Shown here piece by piece: positions 37,015 to 49,974 of a stretch of DNA of 64,000 nt. This stretch comes from Apostichopus japonicus. Taxonomy: Eukaryota > Echinodermata > Holothuroidea > Aspidochirotida > Stichopodidae. The stretch covers positions 11,883,001-11,947,000 of the forward strand of contig NC_092570.1 in NCBI RefSeq assembly GCF_037975245.1. Reading direction: 5' to 3'. Below the pieces are notes generated by a model. It made no database searches. It saw nothing but the letters and a program-made list of their open reading frames with translations, and was not told where the DNA came from. Each line of letters begins with the position of its first letter. The stretch's first letter is position 1. Made by a program: the position numbers and the translations under genes.

Positions 37015-37018
37015 TTAA

Positions 37019-39290
37019 GGGAATAATATTTGTTAAACTTTTCGCAATAATGTCCCAACTTGCTATTAATGTATACATGTTCAAAAGTCTTATCACTCAA
37101 GCTACATAATTTCACATGTAATTTGATACCCTCACCCTAACTGAGAAATACGTTGCCTCCTTTTAATTAGCAAAATATTACTTACTGAGTCCAATTCAGA
37201 AACTTTGTGTTCATCAGCAAGTCTGTACTGATTTCAATCCTACTTTAGCCAAAAATTTCTTTTCTCCTTCAAATTGGTTTATAATTGACCAGTCAGTTTT
37301 ATAATATTATAAAGTATCATATTGTAATGCTTTCCTAGTAATTCCTTTGCATATTTTCAATTATTTTGTAAAATATTTATTACGTGGAATGTTTCTTTAG
37401 CTTTTACTCCTAGGTAATGAATGCAATTACCTCAAGTCTCATTTGCTCTCCATTTCAGTGATCTAAACAATCTTATTTGGAACTATAGTATTGTGTACCA
37501 ATAATTACACAATCATCACTATGTACAATTTGCAAACTTTAGCCCATTTGCAAGGATCGAGCGAATTACAAATTTGACTAAAGATATCCCGCGTCCCATC
37601 TTTGGTTACGGACCTTTCAAATTCAAAACATTAATTGGAGGAATGGTGCCAGTACATGCTTTAACCCACTACTTGACAGGCCCTCTAGAGTACTTAATAT
37701 CATATACATTGTATACACCAAAGAATGCAACTTGCCGATTATTACTGCAGAGAATCAATGACATTGGTCAAAACATAAACTGGATGCATATATGGGAGTT
37801 AATGCTAATTTGAACTGCTATTGGGCAGTCTTGGCTACATTTTAGTCACGTGACATGGTATGATACATGCACCAAAGAATGCAACTTGATGATACTATGG
37901 CAGAAAATCAATCCCTTTGGAATAAAGAATTGGTGACGCTTTGGACAGAATATGGATTCAATTGTAAGTCGTCCAAATTGCAGGTATATCTTGTTTCTTT
38001 GTAGGTTCTTCTTTAACTTCTTTAGGCTTGATTTGATCCACTCATGTTACTATAGGAACACATGTTTGTGTATGCCTGTCCTGTACATTTATTATTGAGG
38101 TTATGTACTGTTTACACAAATAAGACCAATACACATTGTTATGATCATATAGGCCTATATTGCATGTAAATACGTTCTATGCAGACTTGTACAAGCAGTG
38201 GTAAGTGAAGGCACATATATAAGCACATGCCATTTGAGTTGTACTTTAAAAAATCTAACAGTGTTTACAAACGCAAGCCTGCATCTGTTAGTGCATGTGT
38301 AAATGAAACGTTAATTCGTTCATTCTCTGCAAAAGTGCTAATTGGTGTGGAAAAAAATAAACAATCATAATAATGTGAGATGAAAGAGATAAGTTAGGCC
38401 ACCAAGACAGGCATCAGTTTGTGTGTTTATAATGGAATGCATAATAAGGCTACTTGAGTACCCATTAATGGAAACAGAAGAGCTGATTCAAGTAAAGTGT
38501 CCTTGCAAGAGATACACCCGATAAAAGGCAATACCAAATGTAGCTTGTCGGTACTTCAAAGTAGAATTATGCACTCAGTATGCTTTCAGGTATTTGCAGT
38601 AGAACACATATTACTGCAAACTCAATTACTCTCAATCAACAAGAAGCATCAAGTTAAGTATGTTATGGATACACTAAGGATTTGAAGTTATCTGGGAGAC
38701 CCAAGTCCTGTTTCACAAGTAGTTACTGAGTCCTCCTAGCCACTGACATCACATTCCTCTGGAGCATACTTGGACAGACTTTTCCCAGCCACACTCAATC
38801 CATTTACTCATTCAGTGGGAGCTTTAAACATTCAGTTTTAACACTAATTGCCTTTGTTGCAAATAATAATTTCAGAACATCCCAGATAGCACTTCTGAAA
38901 CTGTTAGTAATCTTAGTGTGCTAACGTTTGCAAGCAATACACTGATGATCTTTGAATACTTTGCACTTCTATTTAATCTAGAACAAAGTTTACTACACAG
39001 AAGGAATGCCAAAACTGAATGTATTAAGAGGTTTTCAAATGTTGACCTCAAGGATCTTCAATCCCCACTGCCCATCAGTTTCAGCAAGGTTCTTGTACTG
39101 ATCAAGGTGGGGGAGGGAGGGGGATGTCTACCTACCATTTATGATACTTGGCTTAAGATGTACTTTTCAGTTATTTTGATTTGCAAGCAGACACACAAAA
39201 ACTATGGCAATCACAGGGATTCTTCTAACTCTTGCTTTAATATGGCAAGGAATAAAACTGGAAAGCCAGTTCCACATCTTGCATGAGAAC
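37019..39290. other. Intronic sequence, no gene recognised
   Basis: AT-rich intron sequence between the 44.8-kb and 35.8-kb exons. Open frames of 60-122 codons are present but unsupported by splice signals or recognisable content. Confidence 0.55.
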
Positions 39291-39294
39291 ATTA

Positions 39295-39900
39295 AACAGT
39301 AATTCCTATACTTCAAACAGAATTTTAAGACTTTGACCTGTTTTGACCTTGGACCTTCACAGAAATCTAGCGTTCTTGTACTCAATACTGTGGATCTTAC
39401 ATACCAAGTATCATGTTCATTGAACTCTTACTTTATAACTTCATGTTGTTCAAGTTTTGACCTCCATTGACCTCAAATGACCTTTGTCATCTACAAATTC
39501 AATATGATCCTAGCACTCACCAAGGGGGGGGGGGGTCTTCACACCACATATGCACTCTTTGAGTCAAAAGTCTGTGTGCTCACTGAGGAGATCTACATAT
39601 CATGTATGAACTTCAACAAAGATGTTTGAGTCACCGTGTTTACAAGATTTTCAGACTTTTAATAATGTTGACATAAAATGACTTTTGACCTCCATTGTTT
39701 TCAATAAGAATCTTGACTCACCAAGGGGGATCTAAATATCAAGAATGAAGTTAAACAAAGATGTTATTTTTGAGTTAATACATTTACAATTAAGGTTTTC
39801 AGAATTTGACTTCTGTTAACCTCAAATGATCTCTGACCTTCAAAGAAAACAATAGGGTTCTTGTATCAATTAGGTGAATCCACATACCAAGCATGATATT
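39295..39900. repeat. Dispersed DR1-family repeat copies (diverged)
   Basis: Three to four head-to-tail diverged copies with 'cctcaaatgacctttg', 'agcgttcttgtactcaata', 'ccaaggggg', and 'gttttcagaatttgac'. The DR1 core is imperfect here. A G homopolymer lies at about 39523-39533. Confidence 0.7.
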
Positions 39901-39904
39901 AATC

Positions 39905-41500
39905 CCCATAAACTTTTTCCATTGTTCTAATCCACATACCCCAACCTTTACAATACACCTTTACAATCGAATGAGGACATGGTGATTCTTTTCAAATGAA
40001 GTCTGAGGACTGGAATTCATTTATTAAAGTCCTCATTCAGAATACACAACAAGTGCAAGCACAGACACACCAACACCTTTGCAAAGATTGCTTTTGCCTC
40101 TGGCAAGGAATTAAAATTGCACTTGTGATGGAGACATGGTATACAATAAGACTGACTTATGCATTAATAACTGAACAATTCCACACATACTTGATGTAAG
40201 AGCTACTGAAGCAGCTGTCCTCACAATAGAACAATCAACACTAAACCAACATCATTTCTACCATTCAGTATTAAAACATCAAAGCACCAATGCTGGGAAT
40301 CAAACTGTTCTGATCTGTATAATAATATAAAACATAGTCATCAAACTGTAGATAGCTTTTTAAGGCTCTTTATACACCCACAAACTTGTTTATTCACTTC
40401 CAATAGTTTGTCATTTTGAGCAATGAATAATTTCAAACCACAGAAAGTAAGTCTTTACAAAACCTGGATTTACAAGATCATGACATAGTTTTCCTTACTA
40501 ATCATAATAAACATGCTTCTTTCAAAGAGCACACAGGTCATGGAAATGCAAAATCCTTTTTGCAACTCATATGATTTGATGGTAAACCAAAACTAACCGT
40601 GATATACAGGCGATCCAGTTAACATGCCACTGTACACCAGTATATGTCACATAAATAACCCATCAACCTTTCAGAGAGATTGCGATAAAAGCGAATCAGG
40701 CGAATTTGCTAATAAGGTACGTTCCATCCATTGCTCTTGAAGATACATGCCTGCTGGCTAGAGTGAAGACTAATTACAGTTACTGATGTGCTAGTGGAAT
40801 GTGCGTAAATACTGTCTCCTCCGTACAATAGGTCAAGTATTGCATTAACATCTCTTGAAGCAACACGCACAGTTTGCATGCATACTGATGCATGCCTGCT
40901 CCATACATCTTGTGTGGGTGTTGTATTTTTCATAGAGATATACACTAGAAGTTGTATGAAAACTAAATATCTACAAGTTAAAGCTGTCTGCTGTATTGCT
41001 TTTGAAACATCATATTACATGTCAAGGTGTTTTGGTTTTTGGTTTTTATTATGAAAGGTAATATTCTTAATGTATTCATCATGAGATTTGAAGTTAAAGA
41101 AATTTCTCAGATAGATTTATTGCTTGCCAAATTGAAAACTTTTCAGTATTATTGGAATGATAACTGATGGTAGAAAGCAACTTCCTGATGTGTACAAAGT
41201 TGTTTAGAGAAACAGTATAGCAGTGTTGTAACCATGCTACTACTTGTTCCATCTGTTTGTTAGCAAGTTACATCGTCACTGCATTTATCTTCGACGGAGC
41301 AGGCTATAAAGAGTAATACACTACACGTATGATACACAACTTACAGGAAATACATGATTAGAAATATATTCTGCAAGGTAATAATATAGAATGTCATCAG
41401 TCCAAAGATTATGCACCACCATGTTGCAACGTCAACTTTACATAACAGTTCTTGATCAGTATATACTAGTAAAGTACTTACTTGTCTTACACGAGTTGAG
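39905..41500. other. Intronic sequence, no gene recognised
   Basis: AT-rich single-copy intron sequence leading into the 102-bp array. Nothing supported. Confidence 0.55.
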
Positions 41501-41501
41501 T

Positions 41502-44500
41502 AATGTAAGTTACTCAGTATGGTATTTGAGTATATTATTATCTGTATGAGTACAAGAACATCATTACACCCAAGTACTTTAAAGAGTACAAGTACTCCAA
41601 ATATGTAATGTTGCTTGAGTATGGTATTTGAGTATATTATTATCTGTATCAGTACAAGAACATCATTACACCCAAGTACTTTAAAGAGTACAAGTACTCC
41701 AAATACGTAATGTTGCTTGAGTATGGTATTTGAGTATATTATTATCTGTATCAGTACAAGAACATCATTACACCCAAGTACTTTAAAGAGTACAAGTACT
41801 CCAAAAATGTAATGTTGCTTGAGTATGGTATTTGAGTATATTATTATCTGTATCAGTACAAGAACATCATTACACCCAAGTACTTTAAAGAGTACAAGTA
41901 CTCCAAATATGTAATGTTGATTGAGTATGGTATTTGAGTATATTATTATCTGTATCAGTACAAGAACATCATTACACCCAAGTACTTTAAAGAGTACAAG
42001 TACTCCAAAAATGTAATGTTGCTTGAGTATGGTATTTGAGTATATTATTATCTGTATCAGTACAAGAACATCATTACACCCAAGTACTTTAAAGAGTACA
42101 AGTACTCCAAATATGTAATGTTGCTTGAGTATGGTATTTGAGTATATTATTATCTGTATCAGTACAAGAACATCATTACACCCAAGTACTTTAAAGAGTA
42201 CAAGTACTCCAAATATGTAAGTTGCTTGAGTATGGTATTGAGTATATTATTATCTGTATCAGTACAAGAACATCATTACACCCAAGTACTTTAAAGAGTA
42301 CAAGTACTCCAAAAATGTAATGTTGCTTGAGTATGGTATTTGAGTATATTATTATCTGTATCAGTACAAGAACATCATTACACCCAAGTACTTTAAAGAG
42401 TACAAGTACTCCAAAAATGTAATGTTGCTTGAGTATGGTATTTGAGTATATTATTATCTGTATCAGTACAAGAACATCATTACACCCAAGTACTTTAAAG
42501 AGTACAAGTACTCCAAATATGTAATGTTGAGTGAGTATGGTATTTGAGTATATTATTATCTGTATCAGTACAAGAACATCATTACACCCAAGTACTTTAA
42601 AGAGTACAAGTACTCCAAAAATGTAATGTTGCTTGAGTATGGTATTTGAGTATATTATTATCTGTATCAGTACAAGAACATCATTACACCCAAGTACTTT
42701 AAAGAGTACAAGTACTCCAAATATGTAATGTTGCTTGAGTATGGTATTTGAGTATATTATTATCTGTATCAGTACAAGAACATCATTACACCCAAGTACT
42801 TTAAAGAGTACAAGTACTCCAAATATGTAAGTTGCTTGAGTATGGTATTGAGTATATTATTATCTGTATCAGTACAAGAACATCATTACACCCAAGTACT
42901 TTAAAGAGTACAAGTACTCCAAAAATGTAATGTTGCTTGAGTATGGTATTTGAGTATATTATTATCTGTATCAGTACAAGAACATCATTACACCCAAGTA
43001 CTTTAAAGAGTACAAGTACTCCAAAAATGTAATGTTGCTTGAGTATGGTATTTGAGTATATTATTATCTGTATCAGTACAAGAACATCATTACACCCTTG
43101 TACTTTAAAGAGTACAAGTACTCCAAATATGTAATGTTGCTTGAGTATGGTATTTGAGTATATTATTATCTGTATCAGTACAAGAACATCATTACACCCA
43201 AGTACTTTAAAGAGTACAAGTACTCCAAATATGTAAGTTGCTTGAGTATGGTATTGAGTATATTATTATCTGTATCAGTACAAGAACATCATTACACCCA
43301 AGTACTTTAAAGAGTACAAGTACTCCAAAAATGTAATGTTGCTTGAGTATGGTATTTGAGTATATTATTATCTGTATCAGTACAAGAACATCATTACACC
43401 CAAGTACTTTAAAGAGTACAAGTACTCCAAATATGTAAGTTGCTTGAGTATGGTATTGAGTATATTATTATCTGTATCAGTACAAGAACATCATTACACC
43501 CAAGTACTTTAAAGAGTACAAGTACTCCAAAAATGTAATGTTGCTTGAGTATGGTATTTGAGTATATTATTATCTGTATCAGTACAAGAACATCATTACA
43601 CCCAAGTACTTTAAAGAGTACAAGTACTCCAAAAATGTAATGTTGCTTGAGTATGGTATTTGAGTATATTATTATCTGTATCAGTACAAGAACATCATTA
43701 CACCCAAGTACTTTAAAGAGTACAAGTACTCCAAATATGTAATGTTGCCTGAGTATGGTATTTGAGTATATTATTATCTGTATCAGTACAAGAACATCAT
43801 TACACCCAAGTACTTTAAAGAGTACAAGTACTCCAAATATGTAAGTTGCTTGAGTATGGTATTGAGTATATTATTATCTGTATCAGTACAAGAACATCAT
43901 TACACCCAAGTACTTTAAAGAGTACAAGTACTCCAAAAATGTAATGTTGCTTGAGTATGGTATTTGAGTATATTATTATCTGTATCAGTACAAGAACATC
44001 ATTACACCCAAGTACTTTAAAGAGTACAAGTACTCCAAAAATGTAATGTTGCTTGAGTATGGTATTTGAGTATATTATTATCTGTATCAGTACAAGAACA
44101 TCATTACACCCAAGTACTTTAAAGAGTACAAGTACTCCAAATATGTAATGTTGCTTGAGTATGGTATTTGAGTATATTATTATCTGTATCAGTACAAGAA
44201 CATCATTACACCCAAGTACTTTAAAGAGTACAAGTACTCCAAAAATGTAATGTTGCTTGAGTATGGTATTTGAGTATATTATTATCTGTATCAGTACAAG
44301 AACATCATTACACCCAAGTACTTTAAAGAGTACAAGTACTCCAAAAATGTAATGTTGCTTGAGTATGGTATTTGAGTATATTATTATCTGTATCAGTACA
44401 AGAACATCATTACACCCAAGTACTTTAAAGAGTACAAGTACTCCAAATATGTAAGTTGCTTGAGTATGGTATTGAGTATATTATTATCTGTATCAGTACA

Positions 44501-44738
44501 AGAACATCATTACACCCAAGTACTTTAAAGAGTACAAGTACTCCAAATATGTAATGTTGCTTGAGTATGGTATTTGAGTATATTATTATCTGTATCAGTA
44601 CAAGAACATCATTACACCCAAGTACTTTAAAGAGTACAAGTACTCCAAAAATGTAATGTTGCTTGAGTATGGTATTTGAGTATATTATTATCTGTATAGA
44701 TCATTACACCCAAGTACTTTAAAGAGTACAAGAACTCA
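41502..44738. repeat. 102-bp satellite array (about 32 units) with higher-order variant spacing
   Basis: Highly uniform unit of 102 bp including 'ttgcttgagtatggtatttg', 'attattatctgtatcagtac' and 'acacccaagtactttaaaga'. Each unit carries a near-palindrome, GTACTTTAAAGAGTAC. A 100-bp variant (gtaagttgcttgagtatggt then attgag) starts near 42211, 42821, 43227, 43429, 43835 and 44445, giving intervals of 610, 406, 202, 406 and 610 bp. It lies in the intron downstream of the exon at 44814 and ends about 75 bp from it. Confidence 0.98.
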
Positions 44739-44813
44739 CAAAAATTGAGAAACCTCAAAGATGTATGAGATTTATTAATTATTAAAACTGCAATGGATCA
44801 AAACTGTTCTTAC

Positions 44814-44878
44814 TTCTCAAGGAGTAGCTCTCCTTCCTCTAATTGCTGTAAGGTCTTCTTACTTCTAAGTCTCTCTTC
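44814..44878 (-). CDS. IQCJ-SCHIP1: IQCJ-SCHIP1-like gene, short helical exon
   Basis: A 65-bp exon with acceptor ttttccag and donor gtaaga on the minus strand. It reads 21 codons (EERLRSKKTLQQLEEGELLL and one more Glu) plus two bases, which the first base of the next exon completes to an Asn codon. The peptide is highly charged and fits a coiled coil or single helix linking the two IQ regions. No catalytic motif. The exon lies only about 75 bp from the end of the 102-bp tandem array at 41.5-44.74 kb. Support comes from splice sites and exact phase agreement on both sides; by sequence alone it is too short for a family call. Confidence 0.72.
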
Positions 44879-46322
44879 CTGGAAAACAAAAGCCAGCGCA
44901 AACAAGAATGACTTTTTAAACTCATAAATCTAATCTAGGAAGACTGCAACGCCTCTGATTCAACGTGTGAATTCATCTTCCTTCAGGGAAACACATTTTC
45001 AACTTGGAATAGTTATTTTAAAACTGCTACAGAATGGATATCTTGCAATGTATTGTATTGAGTAAAACTATAGCCGTTGAGTCCTACATCTGAAAGGAAG
45101 CTACAAATAGCAGTGACTTGGGACTACATAGAAATAAAAAGGAAATATTGGCAGCTCTAAAGTTATCAAGTAAATGGAAATGAGTAGGTGTATAAAATAT
45201 AACAAACAATACAATACATACACACAGTAGTACAAAGTTGGCCTATTTTCCTTATAAAGAAAGTTAAAGATCTGAGTCATTTAAGTAAATTCTGAGAATA
45301 TTAAGGTTCGACTGTTGACAGTTTGTGTTGAACTACTGTTAACAACTTGCAACAGTTTTTCATATCACTTCCACAAAACTCCCTTTCATATGGCAATAAT
45401 GATGGTTGCATCATACTGTATGAGTAACTAGAAATCTCCTTATCTTGTGATTGCACTCAGTCACAACTTGATGGAATGTTGCAATGGTCAAAGGTGAATA
45501 GTGACAAAACATAGTCACAAAACATAGTCACAAAATATAGTCAAAAAGCTGCAAAAGTCCAGCTTTGTGATTATCAAGTAGGTCCATTAAGTATTTCTAG
45601 TTTCAGATTTGTTGTACCTATGACAAACAAGAGATTGATAGGTGGTGGCATTATCAACAGCTGGACTTCAAAATTTACCTGTTATATATGTTAAAGTAAC
45701 AAATGGATGCAAACTAGAAGAAAGTTGTGCAGCATTAGCTCATTACTTTTTACATTGCTGCACTCAAACTGGAAGCAAAGTTTCCATCCATTTATTATTT
45801 TGTTATTGAAGTTGTCTTAAAGATTTATACAATTTTGTAATCTAAGTCTATTTTAATCAGAAATTACAATCCTACAAATGTTCCTTGATTGTGTTTTATT
45901 GCACTGCATAATGTTTATATGATAATTTGCATGATATTTTCTGAGAATTTCATCATAAAATAGTCCTCTGGTGAATTACATTGGTTGCTTCGATACATGG
46001 ACATACTGACACAACTGATTAACATGCTCATTCACATGTACTTAAATTATACCTACTGTTGCAAAATGATGGTTTTCAAATAAATTTAACAATCCATTTC
46101 AAGTGTTAAACTTCTTTGGTGAAACTCCTGAATATACAACTGATCCAAGAAGTGTGTCAAAAATCTCTGTGGATCATGGCAACAAAAGAAAGGAACAGCC
46201 TATGGGGAGAATACCTGTTTTATCTGAACATATCTTTTGGCTTGGTTTCATAAGACACAAGTATTTCCTTAAAACGTTTCACAGTCTTCCCTTTGAAGAG
46301 AGGGACCTTTACGCCAACTCAC
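44879..46322. other. Short intron between the first two recognised exons
   Basis: AT-rich intron without a large array; only a small triple repeat (acaaaacatagtc) near 45507-45543. Both edges are well-defined splice sites. Confidence 0.65.
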
Positions 46323-46424
46323 CTCTTCAAATTTAAGGATAAGTGCCTGAAGGTATCTTTTTCTTCCCTGGTAGCCCCTGAAGTACCTCTGAATACAGAT
46401 TGCAGAATTTTCCTCTAATGTCAG
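46323..46424 (-). CDS. IQCJ-SCHIP1: IQCJ-SCHIP1-like gene, exon with first IQ motif
   Basis: Most upstream exon I can place with confidence. It is 34 complete codons, phase 0 at both ends, with acceptor tttgcag and donor gtgagt on the minus strand. The peptide contains IQRYFRGYQGRKRY, a full match to the IQxxxRGxxxR calmodulin-binding consensus, between LTLEENSAIC and LQALILKFEE. IQ motifs bind calmodulin, usually without calcium. Joining it to the next exon keeps the frame and gives a continuous charged helix. Vertebrate IQCJ, as I recall it, has only one IQ motif, equivalent to the one at 34.0 kb, so this would be an additional one. The start codon must lie in an exon further upstream (higher coordinates), perhaps outside the window. 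Exon structure is seen; assignment to this gene rests on phase and motif. Confidence 0.75.
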
Positions 46425-46683
46425 CTGCAAACAAATCTACATGCATCAAGAAAGAAAACCAATAAAAATTAAGTATGGTGGGTGGCAAATTCTAATTTGT
46501 GAAACAAATGTGATCATAGATATACAAGTGATATCTGTAATATAAAATTATGAGGTTTGCTTAAGAAATGCGTGCAGATAAATCAAAGTGATAAAAGCAA
46601 ATTTCTAGGCTCTTTGCTCGTATGATGCCATTTTCTACAAAATATTGTATTAGTATTGCAAGAAACATAGTGTGATGAACAAA

Positions 46684-48104
46684 CTCTATGACACCTTGTG
46701 GTGATAGATATAGAGCAATTGCATACTCTATGACACCTTGTGGTGATAGATATAGAGCAATTGCATACTCTGTGACACCTTGTGGTGATAGATATAGAGC
46801 AATTGCATACTCTATGACACCTTGTGGTGATAGATATAGAGCAATTGCATACTCTATGACACCTTGTGGTGAAAGATATAGAGCAATTGCATACTCTATG
46901 ACACCTTGTGGTGATAGATATAGAGCAATTGCATACTCTATGACACCTTGTGGTGATAGATATAGAGCAATTGCATACTCTATGACACCTTGTGGTGATA
47001 GATATAGAGCAATTGCATACTCTATGACACCTTGTGGTGAAAGATATAGAGCAATTACATACTCTATGACACCTTGTGGTGATAGATATAGAGCAATTAC
47101 ATACACTATGACACCTTGTGGTGATAGATATAGAGCAATTGCATACTCTATGACACCTTGTGGTGATAGATATAGAGCAATTACATACTCTATGACACCT
47201 TGTGGTGATAGATATAGAGAAATTGCATACTCTATGACACCTTGTGGTGAAAGATATAGAGCAATTACATACTCTATGACACCTTGTGGTGATAGATATA
47301 GAGCAATTACATACACTATGACACCTTGTGGTGATAGATATAGAGCAATTGCATACTCTATGACACCTTGTGGTGATAGATATAGAGCAATTACATACTC
47401 TATGACACCTTGTGGTGATAGATATAGAGAAATTGCATACTCTATGACACCTTGTGGTGAAAGATATAGAGCAATTACATACTCTATGACACCTTGTGGT
47501 GATAGATATAGAGCAATTACATACACTATGACACCTTGTGGTGATAGATATAGAGCAATTGCATACTCTATGACACCTTGTGGTGATAGATATAGAGCAA
47601 TTACATACTCTATGACACCTTGTGGTGATAGATATAGAGAAATTGCATACTCTGTGACACCTTGTGGTGATAGATATAGAGCAATTGCATACTCTAGGAC
47701 ACCTTGTGGTGATAGATATAGAGCAATTGCACACTCTAGGACACCTTGTGGTGATAGATATAGAGAAATTGCACACTCTATGACACCTTGTGGTGATAGA
47801 TAAAGAGCAATTGCACACTCTAGGACACCTTGTGGTGATAGATATAGAGCAATTGCATACTCTATGACACCTTGTGGTGATAGATATAGAGAAATTGCAT
47901 ACTCTATGACACCTTGTGGTGATAGATATAGAGCAATTGCATACTCTATGACACCTTGTGGTGATAGATATAGAGCAATTGCATACTCTATGACACCTTT
48001 GGTGATAGATATAGAGCAATTGCATACTCTATGACACCTTGTGGTGATAGATATAGAGCAATTGCATACTCTATGACACCTTGTGGTGATAGATATAGAG
48101 TAAT
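46684..48104. repeat. 42-bp minisatellite (about 34 units)
   Basis: Unit begins TATGACACCTTGTGGTGATA and continues 'gatatagagcaattgcatac' plus TC. The 42-bp period is 14 codons, so long frames of 371, 480 and 536 codons appear on both strands. Within 47041-47660 a block of five units (210 bp) is repeated three times, marked by GAAAGATATA. It lies about 260 bp upstream of the first IQ exon. Confidence 0.97.
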
Positions 48105-49974
48105 TTATTTGCTGGGGTGCTTTGTACATATCTGAAAAGCTGAATTCTCTTGGACTGCCCCCCCCCCCCATCCCATGCTACTTTCTGTTTTGCATAAAAT
48201 GAAATTGTGGTATGACACAGTATGCAAAGTGCTGTGGGTTCTGATACTGTGCTGTTATTGAGGAACAACATGTATACATACAAAAGCAAAGTTACAATCC
48301 TTCCAGTGGTTTAGTGTATACTTGCCACATATAAGGGGTTTTAAACTCCTTTTCAAGTAAGAAGCTAAGTTTGACAAGGACATACATTTTGTCACATAGC
48401 TGAAGAAAAGAATTATACACCTCACAAACTTTCAGGGCTAGAAGTTACTATTCACATGGCCAGAAAATCTATGCAGTGGTGTCAACAGGCTTCATTGCTT
48501 AACTTTGGAAACAATCTAATCAGTGCATTTAAGCTTGACCCAGCCAAGTTTCATTAAATAAACCAGAGAAAACCATTTTTCAAATTTCAAAGTTACTGTA
48601 CTTTAATGTTCAAATGATTACTAAGCTGTCTGATTAAATGATCATTGACCTCCAATAAAAAATGGCACAATGTTTGCAGCAATGAGCAAATGAGCAATAT
48701 TACCTTTAAATATTGGACATTGGAAATTTTTACACATGCCTTAAATTCTAGGCACATTTATGATAAACTTAGCAATTAAGGTGTGCAAAGCAGTAACCAA
48801 CTGACATTGCCTGACATCAGTATTACCTTACTGCAAGTATTCCCTAGCAATCTGAGCAGACAGAAATCAAATACATGCGCATTGGAAACTCTGAATTCAT
48901 GGCTTATTTGATTTCTTATTCAGTTGCTTAGTTTCTCTGTGACTTCCTTCTTCATCTAGGGCTACTGTTTGACCTCATACCTCTATTAGGTAAGTGGGGA
49001 ACATTAGTTAGGTATATTATACTTTCTTTCCTCTCCTGGTTACTCATGTACATTTTCAGGCTGATTTCTCTCCACTTTTAGTTACTTTATGCCATCTTTT
49101 CTCTGATAGGTTCAGTGTATGGCCTTCATTCACATAGGTTCAGATGACCTCACTGAGGAAATACTTCATTTAAGCCTCATTTTCTATGCGGTCTTTCCTC
49201 ACTTTATTCTTTCAGCTCTGATCATGAGAGTAGTCAGGTTGAAAGTGAACTATAAACTCAGTTCCATCTAAAGCTTGTTCACATTTTTATGTCAATGCCG
49301 TCTAATTCTATGTATTATGGAATTATTTTCCATTGAACACTTTGAAATTCAATGTTTGCATTTCTAACTATTCGTTATCAATAGCCAATATACTCAGGTA
49401 TTATCTAAATAGTCATAGGTAATACCTGAGTGTAATGTCCATCTCAGGGAGCTGTTAGAATATAACTATAATCCCTGATGTCAGTGTAAGTTTCAAACTG
49501 ACAATGAATATGACAAACCATTAACTAATGGTGTGGAACTAGACCTACAGTATACCTGCCGTTCATTTAAGACTTCAAGGGATAAATTTTACCGAGCTTC
49601 TTTTATTTATTCACCTATACACATCAGTGAATTTGAGAGCTCCTGAACTTCAATGACAAGATCGTTCTCACACAAAACATGAAAATCATTTGTCTGTTTT
49701 TTACACCACACCTGCAGTTCTATTCCCTTGCAGCTACTGTATGAAAACATCGCTGCTTTCTGGCTGTAGTATGTCCATCCAACCGTGATGAAATTACCTT
49801 ATATATGACATACTGTTACACTGCAAACCACCTCAAAGAACAACCCTACTGTAAAGCATAACTGCACCAATCATAGGCAAACTGCTGACTTCAGAGTTGT
49901 TATTGCATAAAACAATAATTTGACTCCTCAAAACCTCTTCAGATAGGATTGCAAAGAGAAGTGTTAATATAGCA
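48105..49974. other. Sequence upstream of first recognised exon, no gene seen
   Basis: AT-rich sequence starting with a C homopolymer near 48159-48168. Several weak splice-like sites were inspected and rejected because the enclosed frames have stops or are too short. Confidence 0.5.

Noticed and set aside
46561-48171. 536-, 480- and 371-codon open frames
   Set aside because: They are translations of the 42-bp tandem array (14 codons per unit) on both strands; no start context, splice sites or domain.
48828-48860. Possible 25-bp exon ending AAG/gtaata on the minus strand
   Set aside because: Too short; two of three frames contain stops; SCHIP1 phases do not need it.
49565-49600. Mini-exon ending CGGCAG/gtatac on the minus strand
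   Set aside because: In-frame stop lies immediately upstream of the short open part and no acceptor fits.
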